Part shown: positions 45,851 to 55,039 of the stretch, one piece after another | How the letters are laid out: each line of letters begins with the position of its first letter | Position numbering within the stretch: the first letter of the stretch is position 1 | Source of the DNA: JBMFOH01 sp049969715 [NCBI: bacterium] | Lineage (GTDB): Bacteria; DUMJ01 | Direction of reading: 5' to 3' | Length of the DNA stretch: 60,982 nt | Assembly: GCA_049969715.1 (NCBI GenBank) | Contig: JBMFOH010000004.1 | Coordinates: forward strand, 36,701 to 97,682 | The notes under the pieces: model-generated | What the model was told of the DNA's origin: nothing | Database searches by the model: none | The model's input: the letters and a program-made list of their open reading frames with translations, nothing else | Translations under genes and position numbers: made by a program

Positions 45851-47074
45851 TTGTTTAGTAGAATCAAGGGTAATGCTAAGGCTTGTTTAATGTTCGAACC
45901 TATGTGGGTAATTCCATTCAGTATGTTCAGTACATATGCATCAGTATATATGCTCGAATTAGGGGTTAAAGAAACTCAGATAGGACTTATAACATCAATA
46001 GGTTTAGCATTGCAGATCTTTACATCGTTCATAAGTGGACATCTTACTGATAGCCTTGGAAGGAGAAAAGCCCTTTTGATCTTTGACCTAGTAAGTTGGA
46101 GTATAGCTACCTTCATATGGGCTATATCTAAAAACTTCTGGTATTTCCTTATAGCAGCTATTGTAAATAGCTTTCAAAAGATCCCCAATACTGCATGGTA
46201 TTGTCTATTGGTTGAGGATACAGACCCTAAAGATAGGTCAGTTATTTTTACCATACTCCAAGTAATTAGTGTAATTGCAGGATTCTTCGCCCCTTTAGGA
46301 GGACTTCTAGTAAATAGATTCACACTAGTTCCCGCTGTCAGGCTTATGTATATAATAGCATTTGTAAGTATGACCATAATGTTCTTTATGAGGAATAAAT
46401 TCACATATGAGACTGAAATCAGTTTAAAGAAAAGTTTAGAAAGCACAAGGATCAATTTTATAGAAAGTCTAAAAGAATATAGAGATGTAACAAGAGAGAT
46501 ATTTACCAACAAGGCACTGTTGATCCTATTTAGCGTCTATATATTGAATAATTTCCAGATGACTATGAGCAGAACCTACCTCTCTATCTATCTGGTAGAT
46601 GCTTTGAAGCTCAATAAGGCACTGATAAGTATATTCCCTGCCCTCTCCTCTATAGCGATGTTATTATTGCTATTCTTCGTTATGCCCAGATTTAAAGAAG
46701 AAAACTCTAATAGATATATGATGATTGGGTTTATGGCATCTATGTGGGCTAGTTTAACTCTAGTACTAACACCACCTCAGAACGTTATAGGGGTAACTAT
46801 ATCTACAATAATGGCGGCTGTCGGTTCTATAGTAGCCAATCCCTATTTAGAAGCCACTATGGCAAACTCTATAGCTGATAATAATAGGGCAAAGATATTG
46901 GCTATTCTAACAGTACTTATTCTAGTATTTGTCTCTCCTTCTGGAATAATAGGGGGATGGACTTATACTATAAATCCTAAGATACCATTCCTACTTATAA
47001 CACTAGCATTTTTAATGAATATATCTCTAATGATTGCCTTTATTAGAGAAAAGAGAGAAAAAATTACACAATAA
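45851..47074 (+). CDS. Major facilitator superfamily transporter
   Basis: A 407-residue protein with about 12 TM helices. The conserved MFS loop 2-3 motif appears as GHLTDSLGRRKALL (about 58-71). The start is a TTG with AGGAGA upstream. It is adjacent to and divergent from the isomerase-DegT-nagA operon, so uptake or export of a sugar or amino sugar is plausible, though the family covers many substrates. Confidence 0.88.
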   Translation: MFSRIKGNAKACLMFEPMWVIPFSMFSTYASVYMLELGVKETQIGLITSIGLALQIFTSFISGHLTDSLGRRKALLIFDLVSWSIATFIWAISKNFWYFLIAAIVNSFQKIPNTAWYCLLVEDTDPKDRSVIFTILQVISVIAGFFAPLGGLLVNRFTLVPAVRLMYIIAFVSMTIMFFMRNKFTYETEISLKKSLESTRINFIESLKEYRDVTREIFTNKALLILFSVYILNNFQMTMSRTYLSIYLVDALKLNKALISIFPALSSIAMLLLLFFVMPRFKEENSNRYMMIGFMASMWASLTLVLTPPQNVIGVTISTIMAAVGSIVANPYLEATMANSIADNNRAKILAILTVLILVFVSPSGIIGGWTYTINPKIPFLLITLAFLMNISLMIAFIREKREKITQ

Positions 47075-47077
47075 AAA

Positions 47078-47107
47078 ACAATAAGAGCCCTTGAGGGCTC
47101 TTATTGT
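47078..47107. terminator. Rho-independent terminator after the MFS gene
   Basis: ACAATAAGAGCCC pairs perfectly with GGGCTCTTATTGT around TTGA (13-base stem), four bases after the MFS stop. On the plus strand the GC-rich part is followed by TTATTGT. The A-run before the stem makes an even better U-tract on the minus strand, so it may work in both directions. Confidence 0.75.
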
Positions 47108-47195
47108 AAGGGGGGTAGGTCATATGATGAGGTTACCTAGACTGCTAATCTATAATATTAATGCTATTAACTAGATATAGTATAAGTAGATACTG

Positions 47196-47234
47196 TTAAG
47201 ATAGAATTAAGAAAAGATTAAGATTATGTTAAGA
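47196..47234 (+). promoter_or_regulatory. Four TTAAGA direct repeats at 11-base intervals (PhoP/PhoB-type box)
   Basis: TTAAGA occurs at 47196, 47207, 47218 and 47229, all identical and separated by five bases each time. Direct repeats with one helical-turn spacing directly upstream of a -35 are the binding geometry of OmpR/PhoB-class response regulators; the B. subtilis PhoP box is TT(A/C/T)A(A/C/T)A with about 5-base spacers. The downstream genes are rpmB and ilvA. The regulator itself is not in this window. Confidence 0.6.
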
Positions 47235-47242
47235 CTTGACAC

Positions 47243-47270
47243 TTGACTTTAATCAGGTTTAAATGATAAT
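47243..47270 (+). promoter_or_regulatory. Promoter of rpmB-ilvA
   Basis: TTGACT (47243-47248), a 16-base spacer and GATAAT (47265-47270). A perfect TTGACA at 47236-47241 lies just ahead but has only TTAAAT at 17 bases. The TTAAGA repeats end nine bases before TTGACT and one base before TTGACA. Confidence 0.5.
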
Positions 47271-47332
47271 CTTATTAGGGATTGCCCTTGCCATTTGAAA
47301 TTAAAAAATTAAGATTACTAGGAGGGAAGCTT

Positions 47333-47512
47333 ATGGCAAAGAGATGTGCTATATGTGGTAAAGGACCAATATATGGGAATAATGTTAGCCATTCTAATAG
47401 AAAGACCCGTAGACGTTGGTTACCAAATCTCCAAAGGGTCAAGCTAAATATAAATGGCATAATAAAGAGAGCTTATGTCTGTACTGATTGTATAAAATCT
47501 ATTTCAGCCTAG
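47333..47512 (+). CDS. rpmB: 50S ribosomal protein L28
   Basis: A 59-residue L28 ([20 protein letters not shown], then [13 protein letters not shown]). Two CxxC motifs (CAIC and CTDC) mark it as the zinc-binding form. I start at the ATG at 47333, preceded by GGAGGG at six bases, rather than at upstream in-frame codons. The stop codon directly abuts the ATG of ilvA, an unusual partner for L28. Confidence 0.97.
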   Translation: MAKRCAICGKGPIYGNNVSHSNRKTRRRWLPNLQRVKLNINGIIKRAYVCTDCIKSISA

Positions 47513-48715
47513 ATGGATATAACTGAAAGGCTAGAAAAGGCAAGGGCTGTTTTATCTCCTATAGTTCATAGTACCCCCTTACAGTATTCTTTTACCCTTT
47601 CTGAATGGGTGAGTCATCCTATCTATCTAAAGTGCGAGAACTTTCAAAAGACTGGATCATTCAAGGTAAGAGGAGCTTATTTCAAACTGTCACAACTTAC
47701 TCCAGTGGAGAGAGAAAAGGGTGTGATAGCCTGTTCTGCAGGAAATCATGCCCAAGGAGTAGCGTATGCAGCCTCTAAATTAGGCATAGAAGCTACTATA
47801 GTGATGCCTGAGTTTGCCTCTATTTCTAAGATAGAGGCTACCAAAGGATATGGTGGAAAGGTCATCCTTTACGGAGGAACCTTTGACGAAGCACAGGAAA
47901 AGGCTCTAGAAATCTCCAAAGATACAGGAAAAATATTTATCTCCCCTTACGACGACCTAGATATTATAGCAGGACAGGGAACAATTGGATTAGAGATACT
48001 AGATAAGTTACCAGATGTAGATATGGTGATGGTTCCAATAGGCGGAGGAGGACTAATTGCAGGGATAGCATCCGCGATAAAGAAGGTAAGGTCAAAAACC
48101 AAAGTAATCGGAGTACAAACTAAAGCCTTCCCCAATGTATATAATGCCCTTTCTAAGGGAAGAATCGACCTTGAGGGTTCCTCCGAAACAATTGCAGATG
48201 GAATAGCAGTAAAGAAGCCTGGGAAGTTAACCCTAGAGATTATATCCGATTTAGTAGACGATATCATTTTAGTAGAAGAAGAAGAGATTGCTAGTGCTAT
48301 TCTTTTTCTTTTGGAAAGATGTAAGATGATGGTGGAAGGGGCAGGAGCGGTAGGAGTAGCTGGTATAATGTATAATAAGACACTGTTAAAGGGTAATATA
48401 GTAGCTATTCTAAGTGGAGGGAATATAGATGTAAATCTTCTCTCTACCATCATTGAAAGAGGACTAACAAAATCTGGTAGAAGATTAAGATTTATTACTC
48501 CTATTCTAGATAGACCAGGAGAATTGAATAAACTTTTATCAATAATAGCTCAGGTAAAGGCAAACATTATCTCTATCCACCATGAAAGGTTAAACCCTAT
48601 ATTACCTATAGGCTCAGTAGAGGTGGAGATTTCAGTAGAAACAAGAGGAAAAGAGCACAGTCAAGAGGTTATAAACGCTATAAGTGCAGCCGGTTATAAA
48701 CTTTCTATACTATAA
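47513..48715 (+). CDS. ilvA: Threonine ammonia-lyase with C-terminal ACT domain
   Basis: A 400-residue PLP fold-II enzyme deaminating threonine to 2-oxobutanoate. The PLP lysine is Lys51 in FQKTGSFKVRGA, with SAGNHAQGVAYAA and the phosphate loop PIGGGGLIAG. The C-terminal ACT-like domain (about 325-400, LDRPGELNKLLSIIAQVKANI) is of the short TdcB/IlvA2 type seen in thermophiles. Together with ilvE it would serve isoleucine synthesis; a catabolic role is the alternative. It has no intergenic space after rpmB. Confidence 0.94.
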   Translation: MDITERLEKARAVLSPIVHSTPLQYSFTLSEWVSHPIYLKCENFQKTGSFKVRGAYFKLSQLTPVEREKGVIACSAGNHAQGVAYAASKLGIEATIVMPEFASISKIEATKGYGGKVILYGGTFDEAQEKALEISKDTGKIFISPYDDLDIIAGQGTIGLEILDKLPDVDMVMVPIGGGGLIAGIASAIKKVRSKTKVIGVQTKAFPNVYNALSKGRIDLEGSSETIADGIAVKKPGKLTLEIISDLVDDIILVEEEEIASAILFLLERCKMMVEGAGAVGVAGIMYNKTLLKGNIVAILSGGNIDVNLLSTIIERGLTKSGRRLRFITPILDRPGELNKLLSIIAQVKANIISIHHERLNPILPIGSVEVEISVETRGKEHSQEVINAISAAGYKLSIL

Positions 48716-48719
48716 CTTG

Positions 48720-50450
48720 TTATCTTATCTTCAATTCTATTCTTCCAGCCGCACCCCAGAATCTAGTTATTACTACTTCTAACCCCTCAGGTTTTCTCTC
48801 AGATAGCCATAGAGATGCATATTCTTTTGATACTCCTATCAAGTCAGAACCCTTTATAGATCCATCTAGTCTTTTAGTTGCTACCTTTAATATATTTCTC
48901 ATAAAGACAAGATCTTTCGGTAACCTTATTCCATCTGTCCCATTTAGGACCTCTTTATACCGCGTCTTAAGTCCTACTATTTTATCCTTATTCTTAGGGT
49001 CATAATACCACTGGTCCGCGAATAGTATGTGTTTTAGATAACTTGAGATATCCCGCCTTCCAAAGAGTTCACGAGCTTTAAGTACACTTTTATCTTCCCC
49101 ACTAAAACTCAGCCACTTTTCTTCCCAATTCCCATTTCCTTCAGCTATCTCCATAGAAGCGAGAATAAGAGGATCTAAAAATGAGAATAGGCATTCCTCC
49201 CCATCATCTCCCCATGCAGTAATTAAAAAGCCAAAGAGGTTCTCTTCTTTAGCAGCTGTAAGAAAATTTTTCATATTCTCTAAAGCGATATCAAAGTTAG
49301 GATAATAGGTATTCCAATTGGCAAGTCCAGGACAGGCTATTTCTTTGTTCTTTCTCTTCCCAAACAAATCTATTCTATCTTTAAAAAATTCCTTAGAACT
49401 AGCACTGTAATCCCAATTAGCTATAACCACATCATCCCAGATCTTACTCTCTAGAACAAGTTTCCATTTATCTTTCTCTTCTTTATTTAAATACATTCCT
49501 GATATCATATCCCCCCATACTATAGGTTCTTTTCCATACCCTCTAGAGATCTCAATAAGATTTCTATACTGCTCTTCATAGAGAGATGGCCCTTCAAACC
49601 TCCATGACTTATCAAGACTCTTTCCCCTTCCCAAAGCCCAGGTCTCATCTCCACCTATATGAACATACTTTGAGGGGAAAAATGCTAATACCTCTTTAAG
49701 GAGTTCATAAGAGAATTCTCTTGCTTCCTTACTGCTTAAGTCTAAACATCCTTCTTGAGGAGAATGCCATTCACTAAATCTTCTAAACTGAGGTAATGTA
49801 AGTATATTCTCCATATGTCCTGTAAGTTCTAGAGAAGGAAAGACTTCTATTCCAAGTCTCTTACCATAAGCTATTATCTCTTTAAGTTCTTCTTCCGTGA
49901 GCCTACCCCTATATCTACCTATCTCAGGATATTTCTTCCAAGGGAAAAGGTCCTCTAGATATATAGCAAAATAGTTATACTTTAAAAGAAAGAGCGTTCT
50001 CAAAATCTTCTTAAATGTAGCAAGATTAGGGATTCCACCCCTTGCTATATCCAAGTGATAACCCCTAAATCTAAAGTGGAACGATTCATCAACAGTAGCC
50101 TCTGGGAGTTTATCTTTATATCTATTTATAAGTTGTATTAAAGTTGCATAAGCCGTATACTTATTGCCCCAAAACTGAATCTCCCTGTCTCTTATCAATA
50201 CCTTAGTATTTTGGCTATCACCACCTAATCTTTTGATGGTCCAAGAGCCTTTCTTTATATTAAATTCTTTCATTAGAAAATCCGGAAGATTACGAAACCC
50301 ATCAAAATTAAACCACCTCCCAGTAAACTCTATATGTCTAGGTTCTGGAATTATTAGTATATTTTCAGCATTTGCACCAAAAGATTGCAACTGAAACAAA
50401 AAGATAGAGAGGACTAGATAGAAAATCTTCTTTTTAGTCCTCTCTAACAT
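48720..50450 (-). CDS. Glycoside hydrolase family 20-like beta-N-acetylhexosaminidase, exported
   Basis: A 576-residue protein with a signal peptide (about 8-28, cleavage near AEN). Residues about 30-120 are the GH20b-type alpha/beta domain, and about 125-430 the GH20 TIM barrel. The catalytic pair is Asp268-Glu269 in YVHIGGDETWALG; RGYHLDIARGGIP opens the barrel. GH20 enzymes release terminal GlcNAc or GalNAc by substrate-assisted catalysis. It is seven bases downstream of an ADP-ribosylglycohydrolase-like gene and ends convergently with ilvA. Supply of GlcNAc to the nagA pathway is inferred. Confidence 0.88.
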   Translation of the reverse strand: MLERTKKKIFYLVLSIFLFQLQSFGANAENILIIPEPRHIEFTGRWFNFDGFRNLPDFLMKEFNIKKGSWTIKRLGGDSQNTKVLIRDREIQFWGNKYTAYATLIQLINRYKDKLPEATVDESFHFRFRGYHLDIARGGIPNLATFKKILRTLFLLKYNYFAIYLEDLFPWKKYPEIGRYRGRLTEEELKEIIAYGKRLGIEVFPSLELTGHMENILTLPQFRRFSEWHSPQEGCLDLSSKEAREFSYELLKEVLAFFPSKYVHIGGDETWALGRGKSLDKSWRFEGPSLYEEQYRNLIEISRGYGKEPIVWGDMISGMYLNKEEKDKWKLVLESKIWDDVVIANWDYSASSKEFFKDRIDLFGKRKNKEIACPGLANWNTYYPNFDIALENMKNFLTAAKEENLFGFLITAWGDDGEECLFSFLDPLILASMEIAEGNGNWEEKWLSFSGEDKSVLKARELFGRRDISSYLKHILFADQWYYDPKNKDKIVGLKTRYKEVLNGTDGIRLPKDLVFMRNILKVATKRLDGSIKGSDLIGVSKEYASLWLSERKPEGLEVVITRFWGAAGRIELKIR

Positions 50451-50457
50451 AGAACGC

Positions 50458-52329
50458 CTACCTAAACTCCCAAGGGAATTTATGTTCTATAAGGTCAGCA
50501 AATCCATGATGGAATTTGTCACCAGTAGCAATAACAAAATGAACCTCTAGAGGCTTTTCTTTTCTCTCAACCTTTATAAAGAACTGATTCCATCCTTCTT
50601 TTAAGGCAGTTTCTACATAGCTTCTTCCATCTCCACCATAGTTCGGTCTTAAAATTCCTTCAGTTCTTACCTCATAGATCTTATTACCATTCAACCATAT
50701 CTTGAATGGGCAATTTGAAGGAAGTCCTACTCTTACTGGTCGAAGCTCTGGACTGTATACATAATGTCTCAGATAAATAACACCATCTTTCCCATCAAAA
50801 TAAGGCTCAACTACAAGCTCATTTCCATCAAAATTAACTACCTTCCAATCCCCACTAATTCCACTAGGATTTGGTTCACCCTCTAAAGTGAATTCTGTAT
50901 CAATATTTCCATCTAAGCGCTCAGAAACTAACCATTTATTAGATGCCACAAATACTATAGGGATGCTCTCTGTCTGGGGGCGATCTTTAATAGAGATATC
51001 TATATTCCCCCTATTTGATATGTCTAAAGCATTTACCTCATAAACCTTAAGGGAGAAAAATAAGGAAATCTCTTCTTGAGGTTGCAATGTAAGTTCTCTC
51101 ATCTTAGGAGAGACATCCCAACCTTCAGGGAATCTACAAGATACTTTAACTTCAAGAGGAATTAGTCTTAAGTTTTTCAGTATAACCTTGAACTCTTTAT
51201 CCACTTCCACCCTAATGGCAGGATTATCTATATAGTCTATAGATATATTCAAACTCGTAGTATCAAAATTCACTTTAGTTGGAGATGTCTTCCATAACTT
51301 CTTTACATCATCACTAACTAGAAATGGATCATGCCCATTTTCATATAGAGCTATAACCCTTTTACCTACTTTACAAACCCTCTCTGTAAGGTCATCTAAA
51401 TCCTTAGGTTCTCTTACATTTCTTATTCCCCCCCAAGAAGAATTAGTGACAATCTTATCACTGAGCGGTTCTATCCATTTCTTAGGGAGTCCATCCTTAC
51501 CTAGAATAATTCCTAATATAGATCCAAGAGTAGCGCCAGTACAGTCTGTATCATAGCCACAATTTACCGCCTTGCATATGGCATCACCAAAGTCTTCTCC
51601 ATACAGCCATCCTATGGTCTGAAAACCCAAGTTTACTGGAGAATACTGTGCTACTGGACTATAAGAATTCCTTAAAACGAAGTTTCTTGCATCTTTCCAA
51701 TCCATACCTTTCTGATAAGCAGTTATAGCATTTTTTATAGCCTTTGCTGTCTCACAGTTCTCTGGAATAAATGATAGCCCAATCTCTAGGAGCTTCATTT
51801 TATCAGAAATGACAAATGCGGCAGACTCTACCACTGCATTAAAAATTTCTCCGTATACCGACTCTCCTCCAGCATGATCTACTATTGCATCTTCATAAGC
51901 ATACCTGGCCGCAACATTTGGTAGCCCGGGTGCAATACAAGCCCAAATTTCAGAACGGATTGGACTTCCCATACAGTGCTTAAACCAGTTATTAAAATAG
52001 CCAGATACAGGTGGTACTAAGCCTTTTTTAAGATTCGTCTTATTCAGTCCATACTCATCAAAATTATAAACAATACAGTCTAACCAGTATTCTGCCAGGT
52101 CTCTAGCAGTAATATTGAGTCCTTTATCTTCAAGAGCTTGTAACCAGATCAACTGAAGTTCTAGGTCGTCATTCGGAAGTCCTCCCTCTTGAAGCTTCGG
52201 GTACCACCACACATCAAACATCTCTTCTTTCCCCCACATATTTTCGAGTGGGGTTCCTAGGGTACCCCCTGCATTTTTTCCTAGCCAACATCCATAAACT
52301 TTGTTATAATATTCTTGTTCAGACAACAT
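50458..52329 (-). CDS. ADP-ribosylglycohydrolase-fold protein with C-terminal beta-sandwich domains
   Basis: A 623-residue protein. The N-terminal ADP-ribosylglycohydrolase-like domain (about 5-330) keeps the metal-binding motifs: GKNAGGTLGTPLE, the acidic NDDLELQLIWL and the late GYDTDCTGATLGS. After about 350 there are one or two beta-sandwich regions (IEYIDNPAIRVEV-like, then a galactose-binding-like C-terminus with NGNKIYEV). Members of this enlarged group sit in carbohydrate clusters, and their true substrate is not known; an N- or O-glycoside with ribose- or sugar-like leaving group is possible. Paralogue of the next upstream gene, with composition like the bulk of the window. Confidence 0.87.
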   Translation of the reverse strand: MLSEQEYYNKVYGCWLGKNAGGTLGTPLENMWGKEEMFDVWWYPKLQEGGLPNDDLELQLIWLQALEDKGLNITARDLAEYWLDCIVYNFDEYGLNKTNLKKGLVPPVSGYFNNWFKHCMGSPIRSEIWACIAPGLPNVAARYAYEDAIVDHAGGESVYGEIFNAVVESAAFVISDKMKLLEIGLSFIPENCETAKAIKNAITAYQKGMDWKDARNFVLRNSYSPVAQYSPVNLGFQTIGWLYGEDFGDAICKAVNCGYDTDCTGATLGSILGIILGKDGLPKKWIEPLSDKIVTNSSWGGIRNVREPKDLDDLTERVCKVGKRVIALYENGHDPFLVSDDVKKLWKTSPTKVNFDTTSLNISIDYIDNPAIRVEVDKEFKVILKNLRLIPLEVKVSCRFPEGWDVSPKMRELTLQPQEEISLFFSLKVYEVNALDISNRGNIDISIKDRPQTESIPIVFVASNKWLVSERLDGNIDTEFTLEGEPNPSGISGDWKVVNFDGNELVVEPYFDGKDGVIYLRHYVYSPELRPVRVGLPSNCPFKIWLNGNKIYEVRTEGILRPNYGGDGRSYVETALKEGWNQFFIKVERKEKPLEVHFVIATGDKFHHGFADLIEHKFPWEFR

Positions 52330-52358
52330 ACACTAGCCTCCTTTTAAAAGTTTTTGTA

Positions 52359-53891
52359 TCAGTCTTTTGGTGCACTGGTAGAAGCAGGAATTGACCTTAC
52401 TGCTTCAGATCCAAGTATTATGAATTTTAGATTCTCACTTCTTTTTGCGGTTCTTATAGCCACCTCAAGGGTATTTTGTTTCTCTACTATATCAGCTAAA
52501 ATGCTAAACTTATAGTGACCAGCCTCTACTTCAAGAGTACTAACTTCCCATCCTACTGGAGTCTTCACTTCTATTCTTACTTCATCTATATTCACTGGTC
52601 GCCAATCTTTCATAAGCGAGATCTCAAATATTCGCCTTATACCAGGACGAAGTACAGGCTCTCCTCCATAGTGGAATACAACCTGCAAGTTATCAACCTG
52701 TTCAACAGAACAGTGCGGATCAAAAGTAAGTAAAGGTCTTATCTTTTCGTTGTCAAAAAGCAAAGACAATACATCATTAGGGATAGAAGTTTCTTCTGCA
52801 AAGGTAACAGTTTGTGATCGTTCAGAAATTAATCTTTCTGCCACTTGCTGTGTACGGGAGGTAAGGTCAGTAATTGTTAAGGGGAGCCCCTGAGTAATAG
52901 TTAATGGAACAGGTGTTATTGCATCCCCTACGGGTTTTTTCCACTCCTCAGGAATTCCAGATGCTCCATAAAGAATTCCCAGAAGAGACCCAAGGGTTGC
53001 ACCCGTGCAATCTGTATCATATCCACAGTTTACTGCCTTACAAAGTTTATCACCAAAATTCTTCCCATAGAGCCAGCCTATAATTGTAAATCCATGATTT
53101 GGAATGGCGTTACAGGCATTGTAATGCCCAAAGATAGTTACAATTCTCTCCCTGGCTTCACCCCAGGATATTCCCTCTTCATAGCATCGGACAGCTTCTC
53201 TGATACAACGGGCAATATGTGAAGATATTGGAATCATTGAAAGTCCTATTTCGATAAGTGTCTTCGGCTCATTAATGACAAATGCAGCACTTTCAACCGC
53301 TGCCCAGAACATCTCTCCCCATCGGCCTTCTCCACCTGTATGGTCCATCGAAGAATCCATCCAGGCAAGAGATGCTGCCAACTGAGGGTCTCCTGGAGCA
53401 ACACAAGCCCATATTTCACTCCGAATTGGAGAACCCATCTCATCAACAAAATAGTTCTGAAATGCACCTGAGATTGGTGGTTTTAAACCTCGATTGAGGT
53501 TATATGTGCAGAAACTATACTCAGCATACCAATGTTTATAAAGATGCTTCATCCAGTAGTCAACAAAATCATTAAATGTTGGATTTACGCCCCTATCTTC
53601 CAACATCTTTAGCCAGACAAGCTGAAAATCCAGGTCATCATTTGGAAGTGGCTGACCAGGGGACCAACTTTCACTGTTTATGATCATTTTCATCTCTGGG
53701 AAATATTGGTTATAAAATTGTTCTATCAATTTTAGCCACTTTTTCGTTGCATTCCAATCAAAATAGGTAAGCGCATTGGTGTACTTCTTACCTTCAAAGG
53801 GAGCACCAAGTGTACCTCCAATGTTTTTGCCAAGCCAACAACCTTTCATCTTGTCTAAATATACATCTCTGCTTATACAGAGTTTATTCAT
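52359..53891 (-). CDS. ADP-ribosylglycohydrolase-fold protein, second copy
   Basis: A 510-residue paralogue of the downstream gene with the same motifs (GKNIGGTLGAPFEG, LPNDDLDFQLVWL, GGEGRWGEMFWAAVESAAF, GYDTDCTGATLGSLLG). It lacks the long C-terminal extension but keeps a beta-sandwich (about 370-500). By eye its base and codon use differ from its neighbour: more GC, more CAG/CTC-type codons and fewer ATA, suggesting a different recent origin. Metal ligands appear intact. Substrate unknown. Confidence 0.87.
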   Translation of the reverse strand: MNKLCISRDVYLDKMKGCWLGKNIGGTLGAPFEGKKYTNALTYFDWNATKKWLKLIEQFYNQYFPEMKMIINSESWSPGQPLPNDDLDFQLVWLKMLEDRGVNPTFNDFVDYWMKHLYKHWYAEYSFCTYNLNRGLKPPISGAFQNYFVDEMGSPIRSEIWACVAPGDPQLAASLAWMDSSMDHTGGEGRWGEMFWAAVESAAFVINEPKTLIEIGLSMIPISSHIARCIREAVRCYEEGISWGEARERIVTIFGHYNACNAIPNHGFTIIGWLYGKNFGDKLCKAVNCGYDTDCTGATLGSLLGILYGASGIPEEWKKPVGDAITPVPLTITQGLPLTITDLTSRTQQVAERLISERSQTVTFAEETSIPNDVLSLLFDNEKIRPLLTFDPHCSVEQVDNLQVVFHYGGEPVLRPGIRRIFEISLMKDWRPVNIDEVRIEVKTPVGWEVSTLEVEAGHYKFSILADIVEKQNTLEVAIRTAKRSENLKFIILGSEAVRSIPASTSAPKD

Positions 53892-53907
53892 CCTTCCTCC
53901 TTTTTAT

Positions 53908-55032
53908 TTAAAATTTCCCCTCTAACATTGATTGTTTCAATTTAAAATAATACATAGCATTCTCAAGTGAAATTTCAGGCGAAAAACAATGGTCAAGTGT
54001 TGGAATATAACCACCTGTCTCAAACATAGGAATAAGCTTCTTCTCTAATTCTTGTTTGATCTCTTCTTTATTTCTAAAAAGGGACCTTTTATCTATACCT
54101 CCACATAATGCAAGGCTTTTGCCATACTGTTTCCGAATCTTCACTGGATCCATATTAGCAGCAGATTCCAATGGCCAGTGACAATTAATGCCTGCTTCGA
54201 TCAAAGATGGGATCAACACCTCAGTATTCCCATCACTATCCAGTTCTATAATCTTTACCCCATGCCTATAGAGATGGTTACAAATTGCCTTGTGTCTAGA
54301 AAAGAAAAATTCCTTGTAAATCTTAGGCGAAATAAGTGGTCCTGCATTATAAGCAAAGTCCTCATTGATAATACAGGCATCAACCTCCACCTCAGTTAAA
54401 GCCTTCTCGGTTGCCTTTACGAAAAATTCCACCATAAAGTCGAGCATCTCGTGGATTAACTCTGGCTGTTCAAAGAAGGCGTAGGAGACACCTTCAGTAC
54501 CCATCCAGTCCCTCAAATTCCAATACAGTCCACCAAATGCACAGTTTGGATAGAGATAAAGAGGATAATCACGGTTCTTGTATTGTTGCTTCAACTCTTC
54601 CCAATTTGACGGATACCGCAAAGGGTGATATGGATCGTAGTGTCTCTTCATCTCTAAAAAGTCCTCTCGCTTCTTCACAAAGAAGTCTAAATATGTATCC
54701 ATACTCAGTCTAGTGTCTCTTACTGTACCCTCCTTTAATGCCCTACGTTTACGTCCGAACTGATCAATAAAGATGACATATCGCTCCGTCTCTTCGAGTA
54801 CTCTATACTCAAACCCAGGGATTGGACCCATGTTTAGAGGTATAAATTCTCTTCTATCTAGATTGGCAAACTTCGGCTCACCTCTAAACCAATCACCTAC
54901 AAGATCTTCTTCTCTCAAACCCTCATTCAGCCATCTCTCATAGGTTTGTCCCCATACCCCCAACTCATAATTAGGAATTCTATCTACTGGCTTAAACTGC
55001 AAAATATTTAGGAATCTTTCTCTACCAGTCAT
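53908..55032 (-). CDS. Uroporphyrinogen decarboxylase-family (methyltransferase-like) protein
   Basis: A 374-residue TIM-barrel protein of the UroD/MtaA group. MTGRERFLNILQFKPVDRIP is the typical N-terminus; further features are CIINEDFAYNAGPLISPKIY, KIIELDSDGNTEVLIP and ALCGGIDKRSLF. Such proteins in sugar clusters are not haem enzymes; related ones are corrinoid-dependent methyltransferases, but no corrinoid protein is encoded here. Composition resembles the adjoining 52359-53891 gene. The gene is intact, unlike its paralogue upstream. Confidence 0.87.
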   Translation of the reverse strand: MTGRERFLNILQFKPVDRIPNYELGVWGQTYERWLNEGLREEDLVGDWFRGEPKFANLDRREFIPLNMGPIPGFEYRVLEETERYVIFIDQFGRKRRALKEGTVRDTRLSMDTYLDFFVKKREDFLEMKRHYDPYHPLRYPSNWEELKQQYKNRDYPLYLYPNCAFGGLYWNLRDWMGTEGVSYAFFEQPELIHEMLDFMVEFFVKATEKALTEVEVDACIINEDFAYNAGPLISPKIYKEFFFSRHKAICNHLYRHGVKIIELDSDGNTEVLIPSLIEAGINCHWPLESAANMDPVKIRKQYGKSLALCGGIDKRSLFRNKEEIKQELEKKLIPMFETGGYIPTLDHCFSPEISLENAMYYFKLKQSMLEGKF

Positions 55033-55039
55033 TATGATC

